Shown here piece by piece: positions 28,673 through 38,435 of a stretch of 64,000 nt of DNA (position 1 is its first letter; the number at the start of each line of letters is the position of its first letter). The stretch is taken from assembly GCF_007828215.1 (NCBI RefSeq), contig NZ_VIUE01000004.1:124001-188000 (forward strand). The letters are read 5' to 3'. Source of the stretch: Pseudomonas sp. SJZ074 (GTDB lineage Bacteria > Pseudomonadota > Gammaproteobacteria > Pseudomonadales > Pseudomonadaceae). The translations under genes and the position numbers were made by a program. The notes beneath the pieces are model-generated. The model searched no databases. It was given only the letters and a program-made list of their open reading frames with translations, and was not told where the DNA came from.

Positions 28673-30288
28673 TGGGACACCGGACGATAAGGAAGCCATG
28701 GGTCTTTCTCCGTGATCCGTACATAAGGCGTTGCGGCGTAATCGAGAACGGTGCTGCCTTCACTTTCGGAAACCAGCCGGGCCTGGGCCAGGCCTGCCAG
28801 CAGCGGTTGCCAGTCTGGCTGTTCGTCCCCTGCGGGTGATGGCGCCCCGTACAACCGGTCAATGAGCTGAGCCACGGCCAGGTAGCTACTCGGTTCGCTG
28901 ACATGCAACGGCATGGACCGAGGATTGCGCCCCATGCCGATCAACTTGATGCCGACAGGTACTTGGGTGATGGATGGGCTGGGTATCTCGTGCATGCCTG
29001 GGAACTGCATGCGATCGCCGCGCAGGGCCGCACCGTGGTTCGGCACCATCACCACGACCACTCGACGACCACTGAGCTCCAGTTGCTCGATAAACCCGCT
29101 AAGGTCATCGAGCAGGACCTGCGCTCTTGTCTTGTAGTCGGCACGTTGGAGTTTGCCATCGGCCGCCATGACATGATTGCCCTCGTGCAGAGTCAGCGTG
29201 TTATAGAACAGCGCCACCCGCGCCTGAGGCTGCGTCTGACGGTGTTTCCACCAGTCGCCCAGCACCTCGCGATCACGCCACACCGGCAAGCCGTCCGGCC
29301 CGGACAGCATGGGCTGCCAATGGTCGGTATCCAAGTCCGGCTCCGGCAGCGAACCCAAGGTTTGCACGGCATTCAGAAAACCCGCGAAACGCCCCGTGTG
29401 GTTGAGCAACGTCTGGCCGACGAAACCCTGCTTGCCCAGCTCATCGAACAGCAGGCAAGACTCCGGCGCCGGAACGAACAAGTCACGGCGAGCTGGCTGC
29501 CCACACCCGGCACGCAGCAGCCGAAGCGCCGCCGGGACCTGGTCGGAAGCGGCCGAGTTGAAGTGGTCGAACAGCACATCCATCTGGCGCAGCAGCAGGT
29601 GGTCGCGCAAACCGACGGCATCCAGATCGTCCCAGGACATGGAATCGATGTTGATCAGTAACAAGTCAAAAGGCTGAGCGGCAGCCGTCGCAGGCAGGAA
29701 CGAAACTCGTCGATCGGCCTCCGTGTCGTAAAACTGCTTCAGATAAACGTCGATAGCCTCGCTGGAGGGGGCGGCCTTGTCTGCCGGGGCAAGAGCGCGG
29801 GTCAAGCTTACTCCGTGGGTGAGCGGCAACACCGACGGATGGGTAACACTCAACCACGCCAGGCCCGCCAGGCTCAGCGTCGTCAGGCGCAGCCAAGGCT
29901 GGACGAACTGGTACGCCATCACCAACACCAGCAGCCAACCACAAAGGCTCCAGTCGACCAGGCTCCCGGCCAATGTCAAAAGATGACCGGAGGAAAAATC
30001 CATCACCAAAGACCACTCGCCCCATTCATCCAGAGGTGGCAGCCAGGTGTCTCGATAGAACAGCGCCATGGCCAGCGGCACAGCTAGCAATCGACGGATG
30101 ACAACAGTGGAGTGCTTGCGCAAGGGAATCAGCAAAAAAGCCACGAACAACAGGTTGGGCAATACCTGGATGTTCAGATAACCGCCCCACTGCAACGCGA
30201 ACTTGAGGATGAAATACAGATTCCAGTGCCCCAGGCCGGGCCAGACCCGCGCCGTGCTCGCGCCAGTCACCGGTTCTAACTTACTCAT
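28669..30288 (-). CDS. bcsG: BcsG-like membrane protein, phosphoethanolamine-transferase fold with altered active site
   Basis: In enterobacteria BcsG adds phosphoethanolamine to cellulose and its N-terminal membrane part stabilises BcsA. This 539-residue homologue keeps the N-terminal region (WNLYFILKFALQWGGYLN) with several helices, and the C-terminal alkaline-phosphatase-like domain (LRLLRAGCGQ, FYNTLTLHEGNH, IPSPSITQVPVGIK). The catalytic positions known from E. coli/Salmonella look changed: the nucleophile Ser278 aligns with Gln250 in ASDQVPA, Glu442 with Asn417 in VPNHG, and Cys243 with Asp215 in NIDSMSW. Only the metal-binding His (His418) is kept. It is probably inactive as a transferase, or uses different chemistry. 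The start overlaps bcsF by 8 bases. Confidence 0.9.
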   Translation of the reverse strand: MSKLEPVTGASTARVWPGLGHWNLYFILKFALQWGGYLNIQVLPNLLFVAFLLIPLRKHSTVVIRRLLAVPLAMALFYRDTWLPPLDEWGEWSLVMDFSSGHLLTLAGSLVDWSLCGWLLVLVMAYQFVQPWLRLTTLSLAGLAWLSVTHPSVLPLTHGVSLTRALAPADKAAPSSEAIDVYLKQFYDTEADRRVSFLPATAAAQPFDLLLINIDSMSWDDLDAVGLRDHLLLRQMDVLFDHFNSAASDQVPAALRLLRAGCGQPARRDLFVPAPESCLLFDELGKQGFVGQTLLNHTGRFAGFLNAVQTLGSLPEPDLDTDHWQPMLSGPDGLPVWRDREVLGDWWKHRQTQPQARVALFYNTLTLHEGNHVMAADGKLQRADYKTRAQVLLDDLSGFIEQLELSGRRVVVVMVPNHGAALRGDRMQFPGMHEIPSPSITQVPVGIKLIGMGRNPRSMPLHVSEPSSYLAVAQLIDRLYGAPSPAGDEQPDWQPLLAGLAQARLVSESEGSTVLDYAATPYVRITEKDPWLPYRPVSQ

Positions 30289-30475
30289 GGGACGCCTCCG
30301 TGACCGCTGGCGGGCAAGCGCGCCGAGGCGAGCGGCGGGGTTTCAGATAGCGGGGTGGCAGCAAGGACTGGAGCAATGCTTGCCCCTGACGCCAAACGCT
30401 GCGCAACAGCCACACACATGCCAGCGTCAACAGACTGCTCACGGCAATCAATTGGAACAACTCAAAAAGATTCAT
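30281..30475 (-). CDS. bcsF: BcsF, single-span membrane peptide
   Basis: A 64-residue protein with one N-terminal transmembrane helix (FQLIAVSSLLTLACVWLL) and a basic tail, PPRYLKPRRSPRR. The tail resembles the PRYVKP stretch of E. coli BcsF. BcsF recruits BcsE to the membrane and links it to BcsG. The ATG overlaps the bcsE stop (ATGA), and its end overlaps bcsG. Confidence 0.88.
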   Translation of the reverse strand: MNLFELFQLIAVSSLLTLACVWLLRSVWRQGQALLQSLLPPRYLKPRRSPRRACPPAVTEASHE

Positions 30476-32073
30476 TCACAGGCATCCGCGATGGCCAGCG
30501 TGATCCGCTGTGGTGTGTAGGCACCCAACTGTGCTTGCGTGCGCAGCGGTGTGCCGGTGCGATCCGGGGCCAGACGCAACGTCTGCGGCAGACCGACTGC
30601 ATTGCTGAACGCGTCATACGGCAAGTCATCGAATTCGGCGAGAGCCTGGCAATCGCTGAACAGGTTGCGCCACGACAGACGACAGATATTGCCCAACGCC
30701 GCTTCCAGGCCATCGCTACGACAAGCGAATAGAAATAGATAGAAAACCCCATCCACCACGGTGGCGACGTCGCCGAACCGGCGCAGGCTTAACTGGTACA
30801 GACAATGCTCCATCGTCAATGCCGGGCGCGGGTGCAGCCGCAATAACTGGTGCTCGACTTCACCGGCAGCACCGCCATAAATCTGCTCCAGCGCCGACAA
30901 AAACTCCCGGGGTGCCAACAGGCCTCGCATCTTCGGCGCGCGCAGACGTTCGATGAGCGACTCCAGGTCACCACTCAGGCGACCGCGTCTCCAGACCTGC
31001 CCCTGTACACTGTCCAACAGGCTGAAGAATCGGGATAACGCGATGCCGAAAGGCACGATGATATTCGCCCCACACGACATCAACAGACGCTCGTCGCGAT
31101 ATCGCAGGCAGGGCTCCATTTCCCGGATAACGATTTTCAACGCCGTACCGCAACGCTCGCGCAGCTCGTACAATTCCCGCGCCAGTACTTCCACCTGCTG
31201 ATCACTGTCGACAGCCACGATAACGCTCGCGGCTCGGGCCAGGGCCGCCGCTTCCAGCAGGTCGACGCGCCGTTCGAATAGACGCCAGTGTTCCGACAGC
31301 GCCGTGGCACCTTCCAGCACGATGCGTTGGGCAAGATAAATGCGCTGGTCATCGGTGCGTGTCGGTAGCGCAACGGCCTGTTCGGTCCGAGCCAGACTGA
31401 AACCCGTGGCTTGCAGATCGAGTTCGTACGCCTGGGCCCCACAGACGCCTCGCTCGTTGAGCCAAAAGTGCGACTGATAGTGGATAACGCCGTCTCGCCG
31501 ATACAACTGCGCCAGACCGGACAGATGCTCATTGAGACGAACCAGCTCGGAATGCAGGTCGGGGGCCTCACCATGGCACAGCACCAAGAGCGTGCAACGT
31601 TGTTCGCGCAACCAGCGCCTCACCGTGCTGCACCACTGCCGCAACTGCACCGCATCAAAGGCCTGCCAGCCACCGGCCGGCAGCATCAACAACACGAGGC
31701 TGCCCGGCACCGTTGCAGCGCGCGTCAACTCGCCGGGCAGCGACTTGAGCGCCCGGCGGATGGAGGTCTTGGACACTTCAAAAACCCGCAACTCATCGGG
31801 ACCGGACCGTTCGCCCAAGGCGCTTATCATTTGATCGGGGTGATGGCCGCACCAGACCAGACTCGCCCGGTACTGCTCGGGCAAGGCCGCCAGACTCTGG
31901 AGCGCCAACGCTTCGACATCGCGGACACGGTCGACAGCCACCCAGTACAGTCCTCCTTGACGCATCAACAACTGCTCCTCCGGCAGATCCCGGATTACCA
32001 AGGAAACCTGACTCAAGCGCACGCCCCTCCCCTTACAAGTGATGAACGCATGACGGGGCATTCCGAATGCCAT
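30472..32073 (-). CDS. bcsE: BcsE, c-di-GMP-binding cellulose regulator
   Basis: First gene of the bcs operon: a 533-residue cytosolic protein of the BcsE (GIL-domain) family. Family BcsE binds c-di-GMP and boosts cellulose production through BcsF/BcsG. Recognition rests on the position, the length and the conserved middle and C-terminal blocks (MEPCLRYRDERLLMSCGANIIVP; LRLHPRPALTMEHCLYQLSLRRFGD). I could not place the RxGD-like c-di-GMP motif with confidence; the nearest sequence is GRLSGD near residue 365, which is out of register. A copy of the island palindrome lies about 160-175 bases upstream of the ATG. Confidence 0.87.
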   Translation of the reverse strand: MAFGMPRHAFITCKGRGVRLSQVSLVIRDLPEEQLLMRQGGLYWVAVDRVRDVEALALQSLAALPEQYRASLVWCGHHPDQMISALGERSGPDELRVFEVSKTSIRRALKSLPGELTRAATVPGSLVLLMLPAGGWQAFDAVQLRQWCSTVRRWLREQRCTLLVLCHGEAPDLHSELVRLNEHLSGLAQLYRRDGVIHYQSHFWLNERGVCGAQAYELDLQATGFSLARTEQAVALPTRTDDQRIYLAQRIVLEGATALSEHWRLFERRVDLLEAAALARAASVIVAVDSDQQVEVLARELYELRERCGTALKIVIREMEPCLRYRDERLLMSCGANIIVPFGIALSRFFSLLDSVQGQVWRRGRLSGDLESLIERLRAPKMRGLLAPREFLSALEQIYGGAAGEVEHQLLRLHPRPALTMEHCLYQLSLRRFGDVATVVDGVFYLFLFACRSDGLEAALGNICRLSWRNLFSDCQALAEFDDLPYDAFSNAVGLPQTLRLAPDRTGTPLRTQAQLGAYTPQRITLAIADACE

Positions 32074-32233
32074 GGATCAACACCCAGGCAATCGGTCAAG
32101 GCAACGCAGCGACAAACACGATCACCGTTCAGCTTCGGAAGCGGCGATATTAAAACAGTGGCGATGATGCCGAGGATAAGGCGCGGGGACTATCAGATGC
32201 GCCTGATTTTAACTAGGCAAAGGGATTACGCTT

Positions 32234-32249
32234 GTAGGGCTACCCCTAC
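32234..32249 (-). promoter_or_regulatory. 16-bp inverted repeat, copy in front of the bcs operon
   Basis: The minus strand is GTAGGGGTAGCCCTAC, with perfect GTAGG/CCTAC arms. After 23 bases comes AAAATCAGG-CGCA-TCTGATAG, clearly related to the boxes of the che and receptor promoters. It lies in the 189-base gap between the upstream receptor and bcsE, so it would directly govern cellulose gene expression. Confidence 0.6.
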
Positions 32250-32262
32250 CCCGCACTCCCCT

Positions 32263-33897
32263 TCAGACTTTGAAATGACCAACCATCATTTGCAATTGAT
32301 TTCCCAGCCGCGCCAACTCGACACTTGAGGCCGCCGTTTCGTCACTGGCGGCGGCGGTCTGCTCGCAAACGTCACGCACACTCGTAATGCTGCGGCTGAT
32401 CTCGTCGGCCACGACCCTCTGTTGCTCGGATGACGCCGCTATCCGTTGGTTCATCGATTGAATGTCCGACGCCGTGCGAGTGATGCTGGCCAGTGACAAA
32501 CCAGCATTTCGGGTCAGATCGACACAGCTGTTAGTCAGGCTACGGCTGTTTTTCATCACGAGGGCCACCCGCTCGGTTCCGCTCTGCAAGCCGGCAACCA
32601 AGTCTTCAATCTCTTCGGTGGATCTCTGGGTCCGCTGGGCCAAGCCACGGACTTCGTCGGCCACCACAGCAAAACCGCGTCCTGCGTCACCGGCACGAGC
32701 GGCCTCGATGGCGGCATTGAGCGCCAACAGATTGGTCTGCTCGGCCACCGCTTTGATGACGTCCATCACGCTGCCGATCTTTTTGCTCTCCTGTTGCAGC
32801 ACGGCCACGGCTTCGCTGGAACGGACAACTTCCGTGGCCAGGTTGTCGATGTGTGCAATGACCTGAGCAACTACCCTGTCGCCTTCGCGCGCCTCGTCGT
32901 CGGCGGCCGCGGCCGCTTGCGAGGCCTGCTGGGCGTTACGCGCGACTTCCTGCCCCTTGGCGGTCATTTCACGCATGGCGGTGACGACCTGATCGGTCTC
33001 GATTTTCTGATGGTTGACCCCGACACTCGTTTGCTCGGTCACGGCCGACAGTTCTTCTGCCGCACTGGCGATCTGCGTCACGCCATCGCGAACACCGCCG
33101 ATCAGGTTGCGCAAGGTCTCGCCCATGTGTTGGATGCCTTGTTGCAGCACGCCCAGTTCGTCGCGGCGGGTGACCACCAGATTACGCGTGAGGTCGCCGG
33201 CGGCAATGCATTCAATTGCATCGAGAGTCTCGCGAATTGGACGGGTAATCTGGCGACTGATGATGATTGCGGCCAAGATACCCAGCAACAAAGCGGCTCC
33301 CGCGGTACCGCCGAGGAGGATCTTGGCTTGTTGGGAGGCCTGGTTGCGCTTCACAACCTGCTCGCCCGCCATCTGTTTACACAACTCAAACAACCGAGCC
33401 ACTTCCCGGTCCAGAGTCTCCTGCGCCTGTTGGACAGCAAGCTGTGCATCGTGCAACGGCCCGACGTCAGCGCTATCCGCATCGCCGGCCAGTTGCTTGC
33501 GAGTGACTTCACGAACCTCGAGGGCACGGCTGAAATGGTTGAACGCCTCACGATAATTGCCGGCAATCTTGATACTTTCTTCTATCACCTCGATATCTCG
33601 GGGTAATTTATGCAATGCGCGAGCCCGCAGCAGATTTTGATCGAGAGTGTCCAATTGCCTGAGTACGGCAGCAGTACCTACAGAGCCATTATTCAGGGTG
33701 TAAAACAGACGCGCGATGCGCAGGTCCTTGGCGGTCTTTTCAACTTCCAATATCGATATTTGCTTGTCTGCACGCGCGCTCAAGGTGTCCAACCCGGACC
33801 AACCGGCAAAGGCGATGATCAACGTCAGCAGCAAGACCAAAGAGAAGCCCAATACAAGCTTCAGATTAACGCTCAGATTACCCAACAGTTTATTCAT
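32263..33897 (-). CDS. Methyl-accepting chemotaxis protein, helical periplasmic sensor
   Basis: A 544-residue receptor. TM1 lies at about 14-34, an all-helical periplasmic domain of about 165 residues follows, TM2 is at about 198-218, then HAMP and a hairpin with [20 protein letters not shown]. It ends in [14 protein letters not shown] without a tether peptide. That C-terminus and hairpin are of the common Pseudomonas type, unlike the receptors at 34.6 and 43.1 kb, so it may couple to the main flagellar chemotaxis array instead of the island CheA. The ATG at 33897 has a good GAGGAAAA site. Ligand unknown. Confidence 0.93.
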   Translation of the reverse strand: MNKLLGNLSVNLKLVLGFSLVLLLTLIIAFAGWSGLDTLSARADKQISILEVEKTAKDLRIARLFYTLNNGSVGTAAVLRQLDTLDQNLLRARALHKLPRDIEVIEESIKIAGNYREAFNHFSRALEVREVTRKQLAGDADSADVGPLHDAQLAVQQAQETLDREVARLFELCKQMAGEQVVKRNQASQQAKILLGGTAGAALLLGILAAIIISRQITRPIRETLDAIECIAAGDLTRNLVVTRRDELGVLQQGIQHMGETLRNLIGGVRDGVTQIASAAEELSAVTEQTSVGVNHQKIETDQVVTAMREMTAKGQEVARNAQQASQAAAAADDEAREGDRVVAQVIAHIDNLATEVVRSSEAVAVLQQESKKIGSVMDVIKAVAEQTNLLALNAAIEAARAGDAGRGFAVVADEVRGLAQRTQRSTEEIEDLVAGLQSGTERVALVMKNSRSLTNSCVDLTRNAGLSLASITRTASDIQSMNQRIAASSEQQRVVADEISRSITSVRDVCEQTAAASDETAASSVELARLGNQLQMMVGHFKV

Positions 33898-33998
33898 CTA
33901 AATTTTCCTCGTAGAGCCTCGCACTCTCTAAGTTCAAGCGACACCTACCGGTCATGCTGGAGAATCGGTCGCTCGGCTATCAGCGATAAAAAAAAGAG

Positions 33999-34014
33999 TA
34001 CGGGCAATTCCCAG
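33999..34014 (-). promoter_or_regulatory. 16-bp repeat variant in front of a receptor gene
   Basis: The plus strand reads TACGGGCAATTCCCAG. It shares the GGGCAATTCC centre with the type sequence but has imperfect arms. It lies about 100 bases before the receptor ATG. No AAAACC box is found at 23-24 bases. Tentative. Confidence 0.35.
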
Positions 34015-34027
34015 GAAACCTTGGAGT

Positions 34028-34558
34028 TCAATTATCAGCCTCGTATCCTGATGCCCCGCTCACTTTCTCCAGCGTGGCAAGTTCATTCACCGAGAGCACA
34101 TGGCCGATGTCCAGCAGAATGATGAAACGGTCGCCGACCTTGCCCATACCATGAATGAAGTCAGCGCGCACATGCGCACCGAAGGCCGGTGGCGGCTCGA
34201 TGGCCGCCGGGTCAATCTCCAACACCTCATTCACCGCGTCGACCAATATGCCGATCACTTGGCGCTCGGCGACCTGGTCCACCTCGAGAATTACGATGCA
34301 GGTACGCCGTCCGATCTCCATCTGCCGACCACCGAACCGCACCCCCAGATCAATCACCGGCACTACCGCCCCGCGCAGGTTAATGACCCCGCGAATGCTG
34401 GGTGGCATCATCGGTACGCCGGTGAGCCGGCCGTATTCGATGATCTCCTTGACGCTGAGCGTGCCCACGGCGAACTGCTCACCCGCGAGGGTGAAGGTCA
34501 GGTACTGTCGGGGTTGCGGCGCGCCGTTGGGGCTATGCTCCTTGATCAACCGGCTCAT
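34028..34558 (-). CDS. cheW: CheW coupling protein
   Basis: A 176-residue adaptor linking receptors to CheA, a single CheW domain. Supports are YLTFTLAGEQFAVGTLSVKEIIEY, then RGVINLRGAVVPVIDL with the conserved NLRG turn, and VGILVDAVNEVLEI near the end. It starts four bases after the stop of the receptor upstream and is clearly a paired module with it. It is nearly the same as the CheW at 42.6 kb. The start at 34558 (MSRLIKEH) is preferred; the longer frame would run back into the receptor gene. Confidence 0.93.
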   Translation of the reverse strand: MSRLIKEHSPNGAPQPRQYLTFTLAGEQFAVGTLSVKEIIEYGRLTGVPMMPPSIRGVINLRGAVVPVIDLGVRFGGRQMEIGRRTCIVILEVDQVAERQVIGILVDAVNEVLEIDPAAIEPPPAFGAHVRADFIHGMGKVGDRFIILLDIGHVLSVNELATLEKVSGASGYEADN

Positions 34559-34562
34559 GGCA

Positions 34563-36197
34563 TCACTCCAGGAAGCGCACGAAACCGGCGGGTAAGGCCG
34601 AGTCGCGACTGTTAACCAGCGCCTTGCCCGGGGAGGACACGGATAGGGTCGGCTTCGCCCCACCGGCTTCTGCGTTGCGCTCGCTTTCACTATGGCGGGC
34701 GAGGGTGAAGAAGCCCATCACTTGCTGCAGCTGTTCAGCCTGACTGCTCATTTGCTCGGCGGTGGCGGCCAACTCCTCGGAGGCCGAGGCGTTCTGCTGG
34801 GTGATCTGGTTGAGTTGATTCATCGCCGTGTTGATCTGGCCGACGCCGGAGGATTGCTCTTCGGAAGCTGCGGCGATTTCCTGGACCAGGTCGCTGGTCC
34901 TGGCGATACCGGGGACGATCTCGTCGAGCAGGCTGCCCGCGCGCTCGGCCAGGGCCACCGAGTTCTTGGCTACCTCGCCGATTTCCTGGGCAGCGACCTG
35001 ACTGCGCTCGGCCAGCTTGCGCACCTCGGCGGCGACCACCGCAAAACCTTTACCATGCTCACCGGCACGGGCGGCCTCGATGGCAGCGTTGAGGGCCAGC
35101 AGGTTGGTCTGGTAAGCGATGTCGTCGATGATACCGATCTTATCGGCGATGCTCTTCATCGCGCTGACGGTGTCCTTGACCGCCTCGCCACCCTCGCGGG
35201 CCTGTTTGGTGGCCTTGCCGGCCATGACATCGGTGAGCCGGGCGTTCTCGGTATTCTGCTCGATGGAGGCGGACATCTGCTCGACACTGGCAGATGTCTG
35301 CTCGACACTGGCGGCCTGTTCGCTTGAGGCCTGGCTCATCGATTGGGCGGTGGCGGAGACTTCCTCCGAGGCACTGCTCAGGGCGTTGGCCGAACCGCGC
35401 ACCTCACCAATGACCTGCGAGAGTTTTCCCACCATGGCTTTGATGGCGAACAACATGCTGGCGCTATCACCGGCCCGGGTCTGCACCTCCACGGTCATGT
35501 CGCCGCCGGCAATCTTCGATACCACCTCCACCACATAGGCCGGCTCGCCGCCAAGCTGCTTGAGCAAGGTGCGCAGAAACAGCAGCCCGAATCCGATCGA
35601 GAATAGCGCAACCAAAACAGCCGTTATGATCGAAATGGTGCGGATGAACGATGCAGCCTCCTCTTGTGCCTCGATCTTGCTCTTGGCCTTCAAGTCCTGT
35701 GCGCTCTTGAGTTCGGACAGCGTACTGAAGGCCTTCACTGCGTTGTCCTTGACCTCACTCAGGTTGATCTCGCCGCCACGCTTGATGTCACCGGCCTCGA
35801 TAGCTTCAACCTGGTGTTCCATACCCTTGCGCATACGCGCATAGGCCTCACCCAAAGTATTGACCGACGTCGCCGTGGTCGAATCGGCCAATGCGTTCAA
35901 CTCACCCAGCAACTGGTCGACCTTGTTGAAGTGCTCGGTGTTCTGGGCTTTCCACTCGGCGATGGCGCTCGGACTCCCAATGGCAATCATTCGCAGGATA
36001 TTGATGTCCACGCGCGTAAGTAGCCCATCAATCTGACCGATGGTCGATGCCACATGGTAGTCGTTGTCATACAGACTATGGATGTCGGCAGTAGCGGCTG
36101 CCTGACGACCTAGCAGAAACATTGTCAACCCCCCAAAGGCCAGAATGACCGAGGCGAGCAAGATGCTAATTTTTTGTCTGATGGTCCAATTGTTCAC
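34563..36197 (-). CDS. Methyl-accepting chemotaxis protein with C-terminal GFVRF tether
   Basis: A receptor of about 544 residues from GTG 36197. TM1 lies at about 10-30, followed by a four-helix-bundle periplasmic domain and TM2 at about 190-215. HAMP is next, then the hairpin with [20 protein letters not shown], and a flexible tail of about 45 residues ending GFVRFLE. The F-x-x-F peptide resembles the CheR-docking pentapeptides NWETF and GWEEF. The start codon is uncertain: GTG 36197 gives the normal short N-terminus, whereas an in-frame ATG at 36344 would add about 50 residues with no receptor character. It forms a module with the CheW that follows. Confidence 0.88.
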   Translation of the reverse strand: MNNWTIRQKISILLASVILAFGGLTMFLLGRQAAATADIHSLYDNDYHVASTIGQIDGLLTRVDINILRMIAIGSPSAIAEWKAQNTEHFNKVDQLLGELNALADSTTATSVNTLGEAYARMRKGMEHQVEAIEAGDIKRGGEINLSEVKDNAVKAFSTLSELKSAQDLKAKSKIEAQEEAASFIRTISIITAVLVALFSIGFGLLFLRTLLKQLGGEPAYVVEVVSKIAGGDMTVEVQTRAGDSASMLFAIKAMVGKLSQVIGEVRGSANALSSASEEVSATAQSMSQASSEQAASVEQTSASVEQMSASIEQNTENARLTDVMAGKATKQAREGGEAVKDTVSAMKSIADKIGIIDDIAYQTNLLALNAAIEAARAGEHGKGFAVVAAEVRKLAERSQVAAQEIGEVAKNSVALAERAGSLLDEIVPGIARTSDLVQEIAAASEEQSSGVGQINTAMNQLNQITQQNASASEELAATAEQMSSQAEQLQQVMGFFTLARHSESERNAEAGGAKPTLSVSSPGKALVNSRDSALPAGFVRFLE

Positions 36198-36662
36198 GAA
36201 GTGAATTCCAAATAATGGTTTGTGGTGAGAAAGGTTCGGGAAAAGCGTTGTCCACACACCGAGCTTTAGGATCATCGATTGCCGTGCAACCCTCAGGTCG
36301 CGGGTAATTGGTGAAACGCCGGCCAATACCGAACATGCCTCCATTACAAGTCAGGTCAAGCAGGAGCAACGGGCACACCCGGATGTTTAGCTGCGAGCCA
36401 GGGCATGCTTTTGAGCGAGTTTCAAGCCCCCATGATTCAGACTCGAAGCGTTTGCCGGCAATCAGTAGCCGCTTATTTTTTGGTAGGGCAAATCCGCACC
36501 ATCCAGGGGGACGCCGACCAACTCGCTGAGCGTGCCTTTGGTTGAAACGACAACGACTTTCTACGTTATCCACAAAGGCCTGCCACACCGCGGCTTCACG
36601 CAACTGAAACCCGCCCTCTGAAGTTTTCCAAACTGCAAAAACTTGCTGTGCGGATTTACGGT
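36198..36662. promoter_or_regulatory. Long non-coding leader/promoter region before the receptor at 34.6-36.2 kb
   Basis: 465 bases between the sCache receptor stop and the GTG of the next receptor. A reading frame spans much of it but has no family resemblance and no coding feel. It holds a variant of the island palindrome at 36483-36498. A CGAGTCTGAATCATGG stretch downstream recalls the TCTGATGG element of the better copies. Confidence 0.5.
36483..36498 (-). promoter_or_regulatory. 16-bp repeat variant in front of a receptor-cheW pair
   Basis: The plus strand reads GTAGGGCAAATCCGCA. One arm (GTAGG) and the centre (GGGCAAATCC) match the type sequence; the other arm is degenerate. It lies about 290 bases before the GTG start. 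Confidence 0.4.
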
Positions 36663-38297
36663 TCAAACCCGAAACTGGCCCAGCAGACGATTCAGGTGAC
36701 CGGCCAATTGCCGCAGATTCTGGCTGGCGGCACTGGTTCGTTCGCCGGCCTGAGCGTTTTCCTGTGCGAGGCCGGTGGCCTGGGTGACGTTGCGGTTGAT
36801 GTCTTCGACCGCCTGAGATTGTTGAGAGATCGCACTGGCAATGGAGGCATTGAGCCCGGTCAGGTTACGCAGGGAATGGCCTATTTGATCCAGGCTGCGG
36901 CTGGCCAGGTTGGCTTGTTCGATGGTGAGTTGCGAACCCTGGCGGCTCTCGTCGATCACCTTGACCGCGGCATCGGAGTTACGCTGCAGGGTTTCGATCA
37001 TGCCCTGGATCTCGGTGGTCGATAGCTGAGTGCGCTGAGCCAGCATGCGGACTTCGTCCGCCACCACGGCAAAGCCGCGACCCTGCTCTCCCGCCCTCGC
37101 CGCTTCGATGGCGGCATTGAGGGCAAGCAGGTTGGTTTGTTCCGCAATGGCGCGAATCACTTCAAGCACCCTTCCGATCTGGGTACTTTCCTGCGAGAGG
37201 GTCTGAATAACCGCCACCGCTTGCTCGATGGTCCCTGACAGCTGCTCGATCTGCCGTGAACAATTGTCAATACTGCTTTGCCCCAACCGGGCTCGCTCAT
37301 CGGCGTCACGCACTTCCCCGGCGGCCTGTTCGGCATTCTTCGCCACATCCTGGACGCCGTACGTCACCTCATCGATCGCCGCAGCCACCCGCTCCATCTG
37401 TTGTGACTGCTGCACGCTGTGGCCCTGGCTTTCGGTGGCGATGGCATTCAGTGAAGCCGATGCCTGATTCAGTGCATTGGCCGCTTGCAACGACTGCTCG
37501 ATCACGCCGCGCAGTTTTCCAGTGAAACCGTTGAAGTGACCGGCCAGTGCGGTCAGCTCATCTTGACCGCGAGCGTCCAGTTGACGCGTAAGGTCGCCGT
37601 CTCCGCCGGCGATATCGGCCATCGCGCGCACCGCGTCGCTCAATGGCCGGGTGATGCTCTTGCTGATCAGTATGATCAGGCCGCCCAGCAGCAGGCCGAT
37701 GCCCAGGAACACAGCGGCAGCTTTCCACATCTGAGCACGAAACGCGGCTTGCACGTCATCGGTGTACGCGCCTGAGCCCAACACCCAGGCCCATGGCTGG
37801 AACAGCTGGACATAAGAGACTTTCCCCACTGGCTCGCTGGCGCCCGGTTTGGGCCAGCGGTAGTCCACAAAACCACCGCCCTTGCTCTTGGCGACCGCGA
37901 CCATGTCCATGAACAGGGCCTTGCCGTCCGGATCCTTGAATCCAGAGAGGTCCTGACCGTCGAGCTTGGCATTGGTCGGATGCATCAACATCTTCGGCCC
38001 GAGATCATTGATCCACAAATAGTTATCACCGTCATAACGCAGCTTGCGCACCATAACGATGGCTTGTTTCTGTGCCTCTTCGCGGCTCAGTGCACCGGTC
38101 TTTTCCAAACCGTGGTAGTGCTCAAGTATGTTCATGGTGACTTCAACCACTTGCCGGGTCTTTTGTTCCTTGGCGGCATAGTCCTCGATGTAGATCTGGC
38201 GCAACATCGTCAAACCGAGCAAAAGAAGCATGGTCATGGCAAGCAGGAGTACGATCCATAGCCGACGGCTGATGGGCATGTTGCGAAGAATTTTCAT
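36663..38297 (-). CDS. Methyl-accepting chemotaxis protein with sCache_2-type sensor
   Basis: A 544-residue receptor. TM1 lies at about 12-33. The periplasmic domain of about 155 residues has the sCache_2 pattern: [62 protein letters not shown]2, HAMP (with the family insertion GGDGDLT) and the hairpin follow. Such sensors in Pseudomonas, for example McpP, bind small carboxylic acids, so an acetate, lactate or pyruvate-like ligand is plausible. It ends in [10 protein letters not shown] with no tether. It sits 138 bases after cheB with no palindrome copy I could find. Confidence 0.93.
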   Translation of the reverse strand: MKILRNMPISRRLWIVLLLAMTMLLLLGLTMLRQIYIEDYAAKEQKTRQVVEVTMNILEHYHGLEKTGALSREEAQKQAIVMVRKLRYDGDNYLWINDLGPKMLMHPTNAKLDGQDLSGFKDPDGKALFMDMVAVAKSKGGGFVDYRWPKPGASEPVGKVSYVQLFQPWAWVLGSGAYTDDVQAAFRAQMWKAAAVFLGIGLLLGGLIILISKSITRPLSDAVRAMADIAGGDGDLTRQLDARGQDELTALAGHFNGFTGKLRGVIEQSLQAANALNQASASLNAIATESQGHSVQQSQQMERVAAAIDEVTYGVQDVAKNAEQAAGEVRDADERARLGQSSIDNCSRQIEQLSGTIEQAVAVIQTLSQESTQIGRVLEVIRAIAEQTNLLALNAAIEAARAGEQGRGFAVVADEVRMLAQRTQLSTTEIQGMIETLQRNSDAAVKVIDESRQGSQLTIEQANLASRSLDQIGHSLRNLTGLNASIASAISQQSQAVEDINRNVTQATGLAQENAQAGERTSAASQNLRQLAGHLNRLLGQFRV

Positions 38298-38435
38298 TTG
38301 AATGTTCGATCCTCATGAGGCGAAGGTGATTTTTCAGGCTCCGGGCTCGGGCCTCTTTTCAGCTGCACAGCCCATCCCCCTTACAGAGCCGTCAGTGCCC
38401 ATCGATATAAGTGGGTTCTCTGGGAAAGCTTGTAT

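Noticed and set aside
36166..36666. 166-codon minus-strand frame between two receptors as a gene
   Set aside because: It overlaps the N-terminus of the receptor in another frame, has no recognisable motif or ribosome-binding site, and covers a region carrying a palindrome copy; treated as leader.
38298..38435. Possible ninth copy of the island palindrome before the sCache receptor
   Set aside because: Only GC-rich partial palindromes (GGCTCCGGGCTCGGGCC) are present; neither GTAGG/CCTAC arms nor the AAAACC box can be found.
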